This document shows positions 9,189 to 15,614 of a stretch of 15,632 nucleotides of DNA, in pieces. Where the stretch lies: positions 1 to 15,632 of the forward strand of contig DBIX01000010.1 in NCBI GenBank assembly GCA_002297005.1, given 5' to 3'. How positions within the stretch are numbered: position 1 is the first letter of the stretch; the number at the start of each line of letters is the position of its first letter. The notes beneath the pieces are model-generated. The model was not told the DNA's origin. It made no database searches and saw nothing but the letters and a program-made list of their open reading frames with translations. The DNA is from Cyanobacteria bacterium UBA791. Its GTDB lineage: Bacteria > Cyanobacteriota > Vampirovibrionia > Gastranaerophilales > Gastranaerophilaceae. A program made the translations under genes and the position numbers.

Positions 9189-9232
9189 ATATTACATGAT
9201 AATACAAATTTTTTAAATCTTAAAAATATTAA

Positions 9233-10891
9233 TTATTTTTTAATAGATTGTTTTGAGCGAAGTTTTCTATGATAAGTTATTGCAAATCTGTGAGCCTCGT
9301 CTCTTATACGTTGAAATAGGAATAAGGCATTAGAATTTTTAGCAAAAATAACAGGTTTTGATTCATGAGGTTTAAAAATCTCTTCTTCCCTTTTTGCCAA
9401 ACTTACAAAATCTATGCCTGTAATATCCATTTCATCAACAATTTGCATTACAGAGGATAATTGCCCTTTACCACCATCAATTATTATCAAATCAGGCTTA
9501 TCCCAACCCTTTTTACCAAGATTATTAAATCTACGAGTTAGAACCTCTTTCATTGATAAAAAGTCATCAGGTTTTCCTTCTGTTGAATTAACTTTAAATT
9601 TTCTATATTCAGATTTTTTAGCAACACCATTTACAAAAACAACCATTGATGCAACAGTATTTGTACCTTGAATATGCGAAATATCATAACACTCCATTCG
9701 ATAAGGAAAATTTGATAACCCAAGTTTTTCAACAATATATGATCCAACTTCATTAAAGTTATCTTTTAACTTGTTTGTTTCTTCAATTTTTGTTGTATCC
9801 ATTAGATTTTGAGCATTTTTTTCTGCGAGTTTTAGCAACTCAATACCTTTTTGAGTTTTACCATAAGTTATTTTGATATTTTTACCTGAAAGAATATTTA
9901 GCCATTCTTCGTAAGTTTTTTTATCTAAAACTTCTAAATGCGAAGATATAATTTTATCAGGGAAGTCTTGTTGAATAGCATTGTAGTAATCTTTCAAAAA
10001 AGTTTCAATAAGAAGAGTCATATCCTCATCAAAATTATTTGGATATGCAAATTGTTTTTTATCAATTAGGCGACCCTCTCTTATATTCATAACAACAGCA
10101 ACAAAAATACCATTTTCATACAAGAAATAAAGCACATCTTCATTAAGTTTGGTGTTTTCAGTCACTACCTTTTGTCGTTCAAGGGTCTTTTGCAAATCAT
10201 AATAACTATCTCTTAATCTTGCTGCTTTTTCAAACTGTTCTGAGTCAGAATACTTTTGAATTTGTTCCATAAGTTTCTTCAGAAGTTCGCTTTGCTTACC
10301 TTTTAAAAAGAGTTCAGCTTGAGAAATAATGCTCTTGTATTCTTCAGATGATATTTTGTTTTGACAAGGTGCTAAACATCGCCCTATATCATAATAAATA
10401 CAAGGTCTATTTTTAAATTTTGGAGTCTTACATTGTTTAAGAGGAAAAATCTTTTTTAGAAAATCCAATGTCGAATACATCGCTCTAGCGTCTGTATATG
10501 GTCCATAATAACGACCCTTATCAGGATTTATATTTTTCTTTCTAACAACAGTAATTCTTGGGTAATCTTCATCAGTAATCAAAAAATATGGATATTTCTT
10601 ATCATCTTTCAATAAGATGTTATATTTTGGCTTATATTTTTTTATTAATTGAGATTCAAGAATCAACGCTTCAGCTTCTGAATCTGTCAAAATATATTCT
10701 AAACGCTCAATGTGAGAAACTAGAATTTGTGTTTTTAGTCTATCAACTGTCTTTCTAAAATAGCTTTTTATACGTTTTTTTAAATTTTTAGCTTTACCAA
10801 CATAAATGACAGTATTCGTATTATCGTAATATAGATAACACCCTGGAGAGTCTGGTAAACATTTTAAGGTTTGTGCTAAATTATCATTCAT
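9233..10891 (-). CDS. uvrC: Excinuclease ABC subunit UvrC, lacking the C-terminal HhH domain
   Basis: The nuclease that makes both incisions in UvrABC nucleotide excision repair. Residues about 15-95 are the GIY-YIG domain for the 3' cut (PGCYLYYD, then VIYVGKAKNLKKRIKSYF). A four-cysteine linker follows, C154, C164, C172 and C176 (RPCIYYDIGRCLAPC); in E. coli the corresponding cysteines hold an iron-sulfur cluster. A UVR segment that contacts UvrB lies near 204-240. The RNase H-like domain for the 5' cut contains MECYDISHIQGT, DLIIIDGGKGQL and DEAHRFAITYHR. The protein ends at RKLRSKQSIKK after 552 residues. Typical UvrC runs about 600 because two helix-hairpin-helix motifs follow this point, and here they are absent. 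The 55 bases to dnaJ cannot encode them. The gene starts from a divergent promoter region shared with the response regulator. Confidence 0.95.
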   Translation of the reverse strand: MNDNLAQTLKCLPDSPGCYLYYDNTNTVIYVGKAKNLKKRIKSYFRKTVDRLKTQILVSHIERLEYILTDSEAEALILESQLIKKYKPKYNILLKDDKKYPYFLITDEDYPRITVVRKKNINPDKGRYYGPYTDARAMYSTLDFLKKIFPLKQCKTPKFKNRPCIYYDIGRCLAPCQNKISSEEYKSIISQAELFLKGKQSELLKKLMEQIQKYSDSEQFEKAARLRDSYYDLQKTLERQKVVTENTKLNEDVLYFLYENGIFVAVVMNIREGRLIDKKQFAYPNNFDEDMTLLIETFLKDYYNAIQQDFPDKIISSHLEVLDKKTYEEWLNILSGKNIKITYGKTQKGIELLKLAEKNAQNLMDTTKIEETNKLKDNFNEVGSYIVEKLGLSNFPYRMECYDISHIQGTNTVASMVVFVNGVAKKSEYRKFKVNSTEGKPDDFLSMKEVLTRRFNNLGKKGWDKPDLIIIDGGKGQLSSVMQIVDEMDITGIDFVSLAKREEEIFKPHESKPVIFAKNSNALFLFQRIRDEAHRFAITYHRKLRSKQSIKK

Positions 10892-10898
10892 AATCCAA

Positions 10899-10907
10899 AT
10901 TATAGCA
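10899..10907 (-). promoter_or_regulatory. Extended -10 promoter of uvrC, predicted leaderless start
   Basis: On the minus strand TGCTATAAT reads as an extended -10 element (TG, one base, TATAAT at 10904-10899). Seven bases separate it from the ATG at 10891, so the transcript should begin at or one base before the start codon. The -35 region is poor, which the extended -10 could offset, and it overlaps the 10-base-phased repeat at 10917-10932. Confidence 0.6.
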
Positions 10908-10916
10908 CGATTTTTA

Positions 10917-10932
10917 GTTAATAAAAGTTAAA
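10917..10932 (+). promoter_or_regulatory. Candidate OmpR-family operator between uvrC and the regulator gene
   Basis: GTTAATAAAAGTTAAA holds two GTTAA half-sites with a 10-base period. It matches the elements at 14714-14729 (other strand) and 15615-15630, differing from the latter at two of 16 positions. It overlaps the -35 region of uvrC and lies about 40-55 bases upstream of the regulator's predicted start site. Binding by the RpaA-like regulator (autoregulation) is inferred from the phasing. Confidence 0.4.
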
Positions 10933-10959
10933 AAATTATACCATATTTTTAAATAGATA

Positions 10960-10965
10960 TATAAT
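10960..10965 (+). promoter_or_regulatory. -10 box of the response regulator gene, predicted leaderless start
   Basis: A consensus TATAAT ends six bases before the ATG at 10972, and no Shine-Dalgarno lies in between. The -35 region (TTATAC near 10936-10941, 18 bases upstream) is a poor match, which would suit a promoter that needs an activator. Confidence 0.55.
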
Positions 10966-10971
10966 AAATTT

Positions 10972-11670
10972 ATGGAAATTAAGATTTTAGTTGTCGATGA
11001 CGATTTAGCAATAAACGAACTTATAAAAGTAAACTTAGAGCTGTCAGGCTACAAAGTAGTACAGGCTTATGACGGTATAAATGGCTTTGCACTTGCAAAA
11101 CAAGAATTACCAAGCTTAATTATACTTGACTGCATGATGCCAGAAGTAGACGGTTTTACTGTAGCACAAAGAATTAGACAAAACGAAGAAACAAAAGAAA
11201 TTCCAATCCTTATGTTAACTGCACTTTCACAACTTAATGATAAAGTAAAAGGCTTTAATATTGGAGTGGATGATTACTTGTGTAAACCTTTTGAAATGGA
11301 AGAACTGCAAGTTCGTGTAAGAGCATTGTTAAAACGTTCAAGACTGCTTCCTGAATCACTTTGCAGTAGAGAATTGCTATCCTTGGGTGAAGTTACGCTT
11401 CTACCTGAATCATATAGTGTAAAAATCAACGACAAAGTTGCAAAGCTCACACCTATTGAATTTGATATTTTTAATTTATTATTCCAAAATCACGGAAATA
11501 TGGTTTCATCAGCAAAGCTATTACAAGAAGTTTGGGGATATTCTCCAAGCGACGATGTTGAAACAATTCGTGTTCATATAAGACATTTACGTAGCAAAAT
11601 CGACAAAATTGCAGACGGTAAAAAATACATTGAAACAATTTATGGTGGCGGTTATAAATTAAATATATAA
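10972..11670 (+). CDS. rpaA: OmpR/PhoB-family response regulator, RpaA-like
   Basis: A 232-residue cytoplasmic transcription factor. The receiver domain spans residues 1-115: acidic pair D10-D11, phospho-acceptor D53 (ILDCMMPEVDGF), conserved T83 (MLTALSQ) and K105 (CKPFE). A winged-helix domain covers about 135-232 (KLTPIEFDIFNLLFQNHG, EVWGYSPSDDVETIRVHIRHLRSK, YGGGYKL). From memory of cyanobacterial RpaA, several stretches match closely: VNLE(L/M)SGY, DG(I)xGxALA, LMLTALSQxxDKVxGFNxGxDDYL, the LxPE segment in the linker and ETIRVHIRHLR. PhoB, PhoP and WalR usually have other residues at these points. In cyanobacteria RpaA is the main output regulator of the Kai/SasA clock. No histidine kinase or kai gene lies in the window, so the signal here is unknown. 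The ATG is placed six bases after a -10 box. The family is certain; the RpaA assignment is likely but needs a phylogeny. Confidence 0.85.
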   Translation: MEIKILVVDDDLAINELIKVNLELSGYKVVQAYDGINGFALAKQELPSLIILDCMMPEVDGFTVAQRIRQNEETKEIPILMLTALSQLNDKVKGFNIGVDDYLCKPFEMEELQVRVRALLKRSRLLPESLCSRELLSLGEVTLLPESYSVKINDKVAKLTPIEFDIFNLLFQNHGNMVSSAKLLQEVWGYSPSDDVETIRVHIRHLRSKIDKIADGKKYIETIYGGGYKLNI

Positions 11671-11681
11671 AATATTTAATT
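11657..11681. repeat. AT-only inverted repeat between convergent stops
   Basis: AATTAAATAT at 11657-11666 pairs perfectly with ATATTTAATT at 11672-11681 around a five-base loop. It spans the stop codon of the regulator and reaches the stop of lepA, in a gap of only nine bases. With no G or C in the stem it would be a weak bidirectional terminator at best. It may simply reflect base composition. Confidence 0.3.
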
Positions 11682-13485
11682 AGCCCTCATCTTCTAAGCT
11701 TAGAACAGCCATAAATGCTTCTTGAGGTACTTCTACTCTACCAACCGCTTTCATACGTTTTTTACCACGTTTTTGCTTTTCTAATAACTTACGTTTACGA
11801 GTAATATCACCACCATAACATTTATCAAGTACGCTCTTTCTTAAAGCCTTGATATTTGTTCTAGCAATTACACGACCGCCAACTGCAGCTTGAATAGGAA
11901 CTTCAAACAATTGTCTTGGAATAATTGTTTTTAATTTTTCAGTTAATTTTTGACCAATATAAAAGGCATTATCTTTGTGACAAATTACTGATAATGCGTC
12001 TACGACTTCGCCAGCAAGCATAACATCAAGTTTTACAAGACTAGATTTTTTGTAATCACAAAATTCGTAATCCATACTTGCATAACCTTTTGTACGTGAT
12101 TTTAATTGATCATAAAAGTCTGTAATAACTTCACTCAACGGAATATGATATTCAAGATTTACACGAACCTTATCAATGTAAGTCATATTCACAAAAATAC
12201 CACGTTTTGATTGAGTTAAATCCATTAATGTACCAACAAATTCATTTGGTGCAATAATATCAACTTTTACATAAGGTTCTTCAATATAATCAATTTGACC
12301 AGCTGGAGGAAGATTTGCTGGGTTATCTATTTGAAGAACTTCACCAGTTGTTGTATGAACATGATAAATTACAGATGGAGCAGTTGTTACAAGAGATAAA
12401 TCATATTCTCTTTCTAGTCTTTCTTGAGCAATTTCCATGTGTAACATACCTAAGAAACCGCATCTAAAACCAAAACCTAATGCACTTGAGGTTTCAGGTT
12501 CAAAAGTAATACTGCTATCAGATAATTTAAGTTTTTCCAAAGCTTCTTTCAAATCTTGATAATCCTCGTTATCAACCGGATACATACCAGAAAATACCAT
12601 TGGTAAAGCTTCTTGATAACCAGGAAGAGGCTCTTTTGCCGGATTATCAACGGTGGTGATTGTATCACCTACAAAACGTGTAATTTCTTTAATAGAACCT
12701 GCAAAATAACCTACATCACCGCATTTTAGATTATCACATGGAACTCTATTTGGAGTTAAATAACCAAGTTCAACGACATCATATTCTTTTCCTGATGCCA
12801 TAAATCTAATTTTATCACCATTTTTAATTTTACCATCCATAATTTTGAACAAACATACAGTTCCCAAATATGAATCATATGCACTATCAAAAACTAAAGC
12901 TCTTAAAGGTTCATCAGAGGTATCTTTTGGTGGAGGAATTAAATCAACAACAGCTTCTAGAACATCACCAATGCCCTCACCAGTTTTTGCACTAACAGGA
13001 ATTGCAAGTGATGCATCAATGCCTAAAACCTCTTCTATTTCAGCTTTTACTCTTTCGACATCTGCTGATGGTAAATCAATTTTATTAATAACTGGAATAA
13101 TTTCTAAATTTTGTTCGGCTGCAAGATAAACATTTGCTAATGTTTGAGCCTCAACACCCTGTGTAGCATCAACAATAAGTAAAGCACCTTCGCATGCTGC
13201 TAGAGAACGAGAAACTTCATACGTAAAATCTACGTGACCAGGAGTATCAATTAAATTTAGTTCATATTCTTTGCCGTCTTTTGCAGTATATTTCATACGT
13301 GCTGTATTCAATTTAATTGTAATACCTCGTTCACGCTCAATATCCATTGAATCTAGTAATTGGTCTTGCATATCACGTTTACTAATTGTGTCTGTAGCCT
13401 CTAGTAATCTATCCGCTAAAGTTGATTTACCGTGATCAATATGTGCAATAATACAAAAATTTCTAACATTATCTCTATACTTCAT
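11680..13485 (-). CDS. lepA: Translation elongation factor 4 (LepA, EF4)
   Basis: A ribosome-binding GTPase resembling EF-G without domain IV, implicated in translation under stress and in ribosome assembly or initiation. The 601 residues match the family length (about 599). The G motifs are in order: AHIDHGKST (14-22), RGITI (53-57), DTPGH (80-84), NKID (134-137) and the SAKTGEG motif. Domain II, two EF-G-like alpha/beta domains (FGFRCGFLGMLHMEIAQERLE) and the LepA-specific C-terminal domain follow. That domain ends in the basic stretch RKRKLLEKQKRGKKRMKAVGRVEVPQEAF, typical of the family tail. The start MKYRDNVRNFCIIAHIDHG is canonical and lies six bases after a -10 box, without a Shine-Dalgarno. 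It is divergent from pilT and convergent with the regulator. The gene that often follows lepA elsewhere (lepB) is absent here. Confidence 0.97.
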   Translation of the reverse strand: MKYRDNVRNFCIIAHIDHGKSTLADRLLEATDTISKRDMQDQLLDSMDIERERGITIKLNTARMKYTAKDGKEYELNLIDTPGHVDFTYEVSRSLAACEGALLIVDATQGVEAQTLANVYLAAEQNLEIIPVINKIDLPSADVERVKAEIEEVLGIDASLAIPVSAKTGEGIGDVLEAVVDLIPPPKDTSDEPLRALVFDSAYDSYLGTVCLFKIMDGKIKNGDKIRFMASGKEYDVVELGYLTPNRVPCDNLKCGDVGYFAGSIKEITRFVGDTITTVDNPAKEPLPGYQEALPMVFSGMYPVDNEDYQDLKEALEKLKLSDSSITFEPETSSALGFGFRCGFLGMLHMEIAQERLEREYDLSLVTTAPSVIYHVHTTTGEVLQIDNPANLPPAGQIDYIEEPYVKVDIIAPNEFVGTLMDLTQSKRGIFVNMTYIDKVRVNLEYHIPLSEVITDFYDQLKSRTKGYASMDYEFCDYKKSSLVKLDVMLAGEVVDALSVICHKDNAFYIGQKLTEKLKTIIPRQLFEVPIQAAVGGRVIARTNIKALRKSVLDKCYGGDITRKRKLLEKQKRGKKRMKAVGRVEVPQEAFMAVLSLEDEG

Positions 13486-13491
13486 AACACT

Positions 13492-13521
13492 ATTATATCT
13501 ATAAAAGAGTCCATTTGTAAA
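13492..13521 (-). promoter_or_regulatory. lepA promoter, predicted leaderless start
   Basis: On the minus strand TTTACA (13521-13516) and TATAAT (13497-13492) are separated by 18 bases. The -10 ends six bases before the ATG at 13485. There is no Shine-Dalgarno in AGTGTT, the intervening bases. The promoter sits back to back with that of pilT within 73 bases. Confidence 0.65.
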
Positions 13522-13524
13522 CTA

Positions 13525-13552
13525 TTGACTTTTAACATTGAAATTATAAGAT
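13525..13552 (+). promoter_or_regulatory. pilT promoter, predicted leaderless start
   Basis: TTGACT at 13525-13530 is followed after 16 bases by TAAGAT at 13547-13552, which ends six bases before the ATG at 13559. An alternative -10, TATAAG at 13545-13550, would shift the start by two bases. No Shine-Dalgarno is seen. Confidence 0.55.
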
Positions 13553-13558
13553 AAAGAT

Positions 13559-14629
13559 ATGCTTATTGAAGAATTATTAGAACTAGCAACATATAAAAAA
13601 GCAAGTGACTTGCATATTTCAGCAGGTTTACCTCCTGTAATTCGTGTAGATGGTAGACTTATCAGAGTTGATCAACAAGTTTTGTCACCTGATGACGTCG
13701 AATCACTTGTTTTCCCAATGCTTTCTAATGAACAACGACGTAGACTTGAACAAGAATGGGAATTAGACTTTTCTTATGGGGTTCAAGGTTTAAGTAGATT
13801 CCGTGTAAATATCTACAAGGATAAAGGAAGTTACGCAGCTGCATTCAGAACAATCAATTCTGTTGCTCCATCTTTTGATACTTTAGGACTTCCTGATATT
13901 GTTAAAAAAGTTTCTGATAGACCAAGAGGGTTGGTTCTTGTTACAGGTCCTACAGGCTCTGGTAAATCAACAACTTTGGCAACAATGATTGATTATATTA
14001 ACTCAACTAGAGCAGAGCATATCCTTACTATTGAGGACCCTATTGAGTTTGTACATAAATCTAAAAAAAGTATTATTCACCAACGTGAATTAGGTCAAGA
14101 CACACGTTCTTTCTCAAATGCACTACGTTCTGCATTAAGAGAAGACCCTGATGTTATTCTTGTAGGGGAGATGCGTGACCTTGAAACTATTAGATTAGCA
14201 ATCACTGCCGCTGAAACAGGTCACTTGGTATTTGGTACTTTGCATACATCTTCAGCATCACAAACTATCGACCGTATCGTTGATGTTTTCCCTGAAGGTC
14301 AACAACAACAAATCAGAATTCAATTATCGACATCACTAGTTGCGGTGCTTTCACAAACATTATTACCAAGATTAATGCCTGATGGCTCAAAACAAGGTCG
14401 TATCTTGGCACAAGAAATTTTACTTGTAAATCCGGCAATTGCCAACTTAATTCGTGAGGCTAAGACAGCTCAAATTTATTCAACAATTCAAACTAACCAA
14501 GGCTCTGGTATGCAAACCCTTGAAATGGCACTAAAAGACTTGTGCAAACAAAAAATGATTGCTATTGATGATGCTCTTTCTAAATCTGCAAGACCAGATG
14601 AGTTGAAGAGATTATTGCAACAACCATAG
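13559..14629 (+). CDS. pilT: Type IV pilus retraction ATPase PilT
   Basis: A hexameric secretion-type ATPase at the cytoplasmic face of the inner membrane that depolymerises type IV pili, driving twitching and DNA uptake. The 356 residues match the family (about 345-370). An N-terminal PAS-like domain (KKASDLHISAGLPPVIRVDG) precedes the ATPase. Walker A is GPTGSGKST (130-138), the Asp box TIEDPIEF (157-164), Walker B DVILVGEMRD (198-207) and the His box GHLVFGTLHTSSASQTIDRI (221-240). The C-terminal AIANLIREAKTAQI stretch corresponds to the AIRNLIREGK motif needed for retraction, which separates PilT from the extension ATPase PilB. No other pilus gene lies in the window; pilT is closed by its own terminator and looks monocistronic. 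Promoter and ATG are placed as for a leaderless gene. Confidence 0.95.
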   Translation: MLIEELLELATYKKASDLHISAGLPPVIRVDGRLIRVDQQVLSPDDVESLVFPMLSNEQRRRLEQEWELDFSYGVQGLSRFRVNIYKDKGSYAAAFRTINSVAPSFDTLGLPDIVKKVSDRPRGLVLVTGPTGSGKSTTLATMIDYINSTRAEHILTIEDPIEFVHKSKKSIIHQRELGQDTRSFSNALRSALREDPDVILVGEMRDLETIRLAITAAETGHLVFGTLHTSSASQTIDRIVDVFPEGQQQQIRIQLSTSLVAVLSQTLLPRLMPDGSKQGRILAQEILLVNPAIANLIREAKTAQIYSTIQTNQGSGMQTLEMALKDLCKQKMIAIDDALSKSARPDELKRLLQQP

Positions 14630-14651
14630 AATTGTGTATAAAGTTTTATAT

Positions 14652-14692
14652 AAAATAAAAGCTCTGCAAAATATAAGCAGGGCTTTTATTTT
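14652..14692 (+). terminator. Strong terminator after pilT
   Basis: A 16-base-pair stem (14652-14667 with 14677-14692, one G-U pair) closes a nine-base loop. Its GC core is GCTCTGC/GCAGGGC and the flanks are A-rich on the left and T-rich on the right, so it could work on both strands. It begins 22 bases after the pilT stop. Confidence 0.85.
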
Positions 14693-14713
14693 AGCTGTTA
14701 GTATATACTATTT

Positions 14714-14729
14714 ATTAACTTTTGTTAAG
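14714..14729 (-). promoter_or_regulatory. Candidate OmpR-family operator upstream of the 200-residue protein
   Basis: Read on the minus strand this is CTTAACAAAAGTTAAT, two GTTAA-type half-sites 10 bases apart. Its 14-base core, TTAACAAAAGTTAA, is identical to the core at 15616-15629. It lies about 45-60 bases upstream of the candidate -10 of the downstream gene, a position that would suit an activator. Confidence 0.4.
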
Positions 14730-14775
14730 CAACATGAAACAAAAAACGCAATTTTTTAAAAGAAATTTACTTTAT

Positions 14776-14807
14776 TATAGTACGAGGACATTAAAGACAC
14801 ACGGAGA
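14776..14807 (+). promoter_or_regulatory. Candidate -10 and Shine-Dalgarno of the 200-residue protein gene
   Basis: TATAGT at 14776-14781 (or TATTAT at 14773-14778) would start transcription near 14788 and give a leader of about 28 bases. GGAGA at 14803-14807 is a good Shine-Dalgarno eight bases before the ATG at 14816. No clear -35 is seen. The rest of the 186-base gap holds the pilT terminator and the repeat at 14714-14729. Confidence 0.4.
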
Positions 14808-14815
14808 ATACAAAA

Positions 14816-15418
14816 ATGGGTTTCTTACTTTTCGCAGGAAGAAAATTACAATTGAAGGCACGCATTAACCAACTAAATTATAGAGGTATGCAATTAAGCC
14901 AAGAGCAACAAACAATTTCTGCACAAATTGCTGAAAAGCAAAAAGCAATTAACGCAGCAAAAAATCAAGTTAATCAACAAGCTCAAGGCTATATGATGGG
15001 TAGCATCCTAGCAGGTCTTGGATCAAATGAAACAGTTCAAGAATTATTGAGAGCTAAAGGCTTAGGTTCTTGCTCAACAAATGATTTGCAAACATTATTA
15101 CAAGGTGGAAAGATTTCTGCGGAAGGCAGAGAGTTCCAACTAGAAGCTAGTGACTTGTCTTCTATCTCTGGTGTATATCAACAACTTCAATATCAAAGTC
15201 AAATGCAAGCTTCTTATGCATCAAACTTAATCAATAGTGTCCTTGATTCATCAAGCCAAGCTGACTTAGCTGTATTGAATGCAAAAGATTCACAAATTTC
15301 TCTAGAGTTGGATAACAATGAATCTCAATTGACATTGCTAACAAATGAATATCAACAAGTTAAGAAAGCTGAAAGCAACGAAGCTCAAAACTGTACATCT
15401 AGCTACGGTTTAGCATAA
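14816..15418 (+). CDS. Unrecognised helical, Gln-rich, proline-free protein
   Basis: A 200-residue protein of no family I can name. It contains no Pro, Trp or His, and about 28 of 200 residues are Gln. The short hydrophobic, basic N-terminus (MGFLLFAGRKLQLKARINQ) is too brief for a signal peptide or membrane segment. Two heptad-like helical regions (about 25-55, LSQEQQTISAQIAEKQKAIN, and about 160-190, SQISLELDNNESQLTLLTNE) flank a Gly-rich middle with GSILAGLGSN and AKGLGSC. The two outer regions align loosely, suggesting a helical hairpin or bundle. There are two Cys (about 83 and 193). A Shine-Dalgarno and strong terminators on both sides suggest an independent, possibly well expressed unit. 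The composition recalls small filament or secreted helical proteins (needle, ESAT-6 or flagellin-like cores), but no motif proves this. Confidence refers to its being a real gene. Confidence 0.85.
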   Translation: MGFLLFAGRKLQLKARINQLNYRGMQLSQEQQTISAQIAEKQKAINAAKNQVNQQAQGYMMGSILAGLGSNETVQELLRAKGLGSCSTNDLQTLLQGGKISAEGREFQLEASDLSSISGVYQQLQYQSQMQASYASNLINSVLDSSSQADLAVLNAKDSQISLELDNNESQLTLLTNEYQQVKKAESNEAQNCTSSYGLA

Positions 15419-15441
15419 TAAAAAAATAAATGTGAATTTAT

Positions 15442-15472
15442 AAAAAGACCAAGATTTGTTCTTGGTCTTTTT
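15442..15472 (+). terminator. Strong terminator after the 200-residue protein gene
   Basis: A perfect 13-base-pair stem (AAAAAGACCAAGA at 15442-15454 with its complement at 15460-15472) closes a TTTGT loop and ends in a T tract. It starts 23 bases after the stop codon. The A-rich left side could make it work on the opposite strand too. Confidence 0.9.
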
Positions 15473-15500
15473 GTTTGCGATTAAAAAGGCTATCCATCAT

Positions 15501-15536
15501 GTAGGTCGGCTTTACTAAGCCGGCAAAGGTACGTAC
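15501..15536. repeat. GC-richer palindromic element, likely dispersed repeat
   Basis: GTAGGTCGGCTTTACTAAGC begins an element in which GTCGGCTT (15505-15512) pairs with AAGCCGGC (15517-15524) around a four-base loop, with one G-U pair. The palindrome GTACGTAC follows at 15529-15536. The G+C content is well above that of the surroundings and no reading frame covers it. It resembles the GTAGGTCGG-type short repeats found scattered in many bacterial genomes. That resemblance is from memory. Confidence 0.5.
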
Positions 15537-15541
15537 TTACG

Positions 15542-15568
15542 TCATTGCGAGCGAAAGCGAAGCAATCC
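15542..15568. repeat. TCATTGCGAGCG...GCAATCC dispersed repeat
   Basis: A 27-base element starting TCATTGCGAGCG and ending GCGAAGCAATCC. It folds as TTGC with GCAA outside and GC with GC inside, around a GAAA tetraloop with a purine-rich internal loop. Nearly identical CATTGCGAGCGAAG-type elements are common as multicopy intergenic repeats in unrelated genomes. The origin is unknown but the behaviour is repeat-like. It adds to the 15501-15536 element to make a GC-richer patch in an otherwise gene-free 214-base end region. Confidence 0.6.
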
Positions 15569-15614
15569 AAGAAGCTTAAAAATATTACAGATTAAGATGG
15601 GTTTCAACAGTTTT

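Noticed and set aside
9178..9207. Longer DnaJ N-terminus from 9207
   Set aside because: MKYKDYYEILGV is the canonical start and a Shine-Dalgarno precedes it; the extra ten residues have no J-domain similarity.
9178..9232. CIRCE-type heat-shock operator before dnaJ
   Set aside because: No TTAGCACTC/GAGTGCTAA inverted repeat is present in the gap or before uvrC.
9178..9235. UvrC HhH domain lost by a simple frameshift
   Set aside because: The 55-base gap is too short to encode it and shows no HhH-like residues.
1720..13129. Open frames inside other genes (for example 3803-4171, 4961-5224, 5945-6163 minus; 9414-9671, 12845-13129 plus)
   Set aside because: Each lies wholly or mainly within a well-supported gene on the other strand, has no start signal and no recognisable domain.
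14734..14868. A 44-codon reading frame from ATG at 14734
   Set aside because: It has no Shine-Dalgarno or fixed-distance promoter, spans the candidate promoter of the next gene and overlaps it in another frame.
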